Positions 7,245 through 7,648 of a DNA stretch of 7,648 bases are shown here, in pieces. The position numbers and the translations under genes were made by a program. Numbering within the stretch: the stretch's first letter is position 1; each line of letters opens with the position of its first letter. The stretch covers positions 1 through 7,648 of the forward strand of contig SFHY01000060.1 of assembly GCA_004556255.1 (NCBI GenBank). The letters are read 5' to 3'. The notes under the pieces are model-generated. The model did not search any database, had not been told where the DNA came from, and worked only from the letters and a program-made list of their open reading frames with translations. The stretch is from Lactobacillus delbrueckii. Its GTDB lineage: Bacteria > Bacillota > Bacilli > Lactobacillales > Lactobacillaceae.

Positions 7245-7273
7245 AAAAAGACCGACCAACGGTCGGTCTTTTT
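7245..7273 (-). terminator. Intrinsic terminator of rpsA
   Basis: A perfect 13-bp inverted repeat (AAAAAGACCGACC / GGTCGGTCTTTTT) leaves only three bases in the centre. On the minus strand it forms a stable stem ending in TTTTTGTTTG, starting 8 bases after the rpsA stop. The mirrored A/T runs could also stop rightward transcription, though no rightward gene is near. Confidence 0.88.
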
Positions 7274-7281
7274 AGTGCTGA

Positions 7282-7648
7282 TTAACGGTTCTTAAGTTGG
7301 TCACCGATCATGTCACCAAGTGAGAAGCCGTTGTCGTCGTTGTTCATGTACTTGCGAGCAACTGCGTCGTTGTTTGATGAACGACGTGCGCGAGGTCTGT
7401 CGTTTGATGAAGAAGCGTTCTCTGGATCAGCTTGCTTAATTGACAGGGAGATTCTTCTTTCACTTGGGTCAATGTTAAGAACCTTAACCTTGACCTTTTG
7501 ACCTACAGTCAAGACGTCGCTTGGCTTGTCAACGTGCTTGTTGGAAATTTCTGAAACGTGTACCAAGCCTTGGATGCCGTCAGCAACTTCAACAAAGGCA
7601 CCGAAGTTGGTCAAAGACTTAACTTCGCCTTCAATTACATCGCCTTCG
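7282..7648 (-). CDS. rpsA: Ribosomal protein S1 homologue (S1-domain RNA-binding protein), 3' end only
   Basis: Only the last 121 complete codons are present; the reading frame continues past the right edge (codons back to 7647 read EGDVIEGEVKS before the visible LTNFGAF). One complete S1 OB-fold is recognisable, with FGAFVEV, GIQGLVHVSEIS, VGQKVKVKVLNID and RRISLSIK. This is the end of the last S1 repeat of an S1/YpfD-type protein, which binds mRNA single strands. After it comes a 50-residue hydrophilic Asn/Ser/Asp/Arg tail that finishes GFSLGDMIGDQLKNR. Methionine-like codons inside the window, such as TTG at 7614, are internal and not starts. Position just upstream of der is the usual Firmicutes order. 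Codon use resembles hup, suggesting high expression. Family firm; the exact number of S1 repeats cannot be seen. Confidence 0.93.
   Translation of the reverse strand, partial: EGDVIEGEVKSLTNFGAFVEVADGIQGLVHVSEISNKHVDKPSDVLTVGQKVKVKVLNIDPSERRISLSIKQADPENASSSNDRPRARRSSNNDAVARKYMNNDDNGFSLGDMIGDQLKNR

Overview
The window looks like ordinary core chromosome of a lactic acid bacterium. Gene content and order (S1-domain protein, Der GTPase, HU, TPR protein), the strong AGGAGG-type ribosome binding sites, near 50% GC with G/C-rich third codon positions, and the S1 tail all fit Lactobacillus, most likely the L. delbrueckii group. The species call is an inference from composition and style, not from a database match.

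Layout from left to right. A LysR-family regulator runs rightward (53-988). It meets a leftward yfhO gene (3921/3927 down to 1066) tail to tail, and a palindromic, apparently bidirectional terminator (1015-1043) separates them. All remaining genes run leftward, so transcription order is right to left: the 3' end of rpsA (cut by the window edge at 7648), der (7205-5898), hup encoding HU (5694-5419), a TPR-repeat protein (5302-4049), then yfhO. Intrinsic terminators follow rpsA (7245-7273), hup (5371-5396) and the TPR gene (4011-4037). I found no convincing terminator behind der. Promoter-like elements can be argued ahead of hup, the TPR gene and yfhO. The genes therefore look like a string of mostly separate transcription units rather than one operon.

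Functionally, rpsA and der serve translation and 50S ribosome assembly, and HU compacts the nucleoid. The TPR protein is probably a scaffold of unknown partner. YfhO is a large polytopic membrane protein of the family that adds sugars to lipoteichoic acid at the outer face of the membrane. The LysR regulator has no recognisable target in view.

I see no mobile element, phage gene, CRISPR array, tRNA or rRNA, toxin-antitoxin pair or defence cassette, and nothing I would call a new system. The points worth a second look are small: a likely mis-set yfhO start (TTG rather than ATG), two tandem perfect hairpins in a long HU mRNA leader, a shared -10 sequence block ahead of the TPR and yfhO genes, and a conserved-looking tail on the S1 protein. 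No stretch over 300 bases lacks a gene. The longest gap is 5695-5897 (203 bp), which holds the hup promoter and leader.
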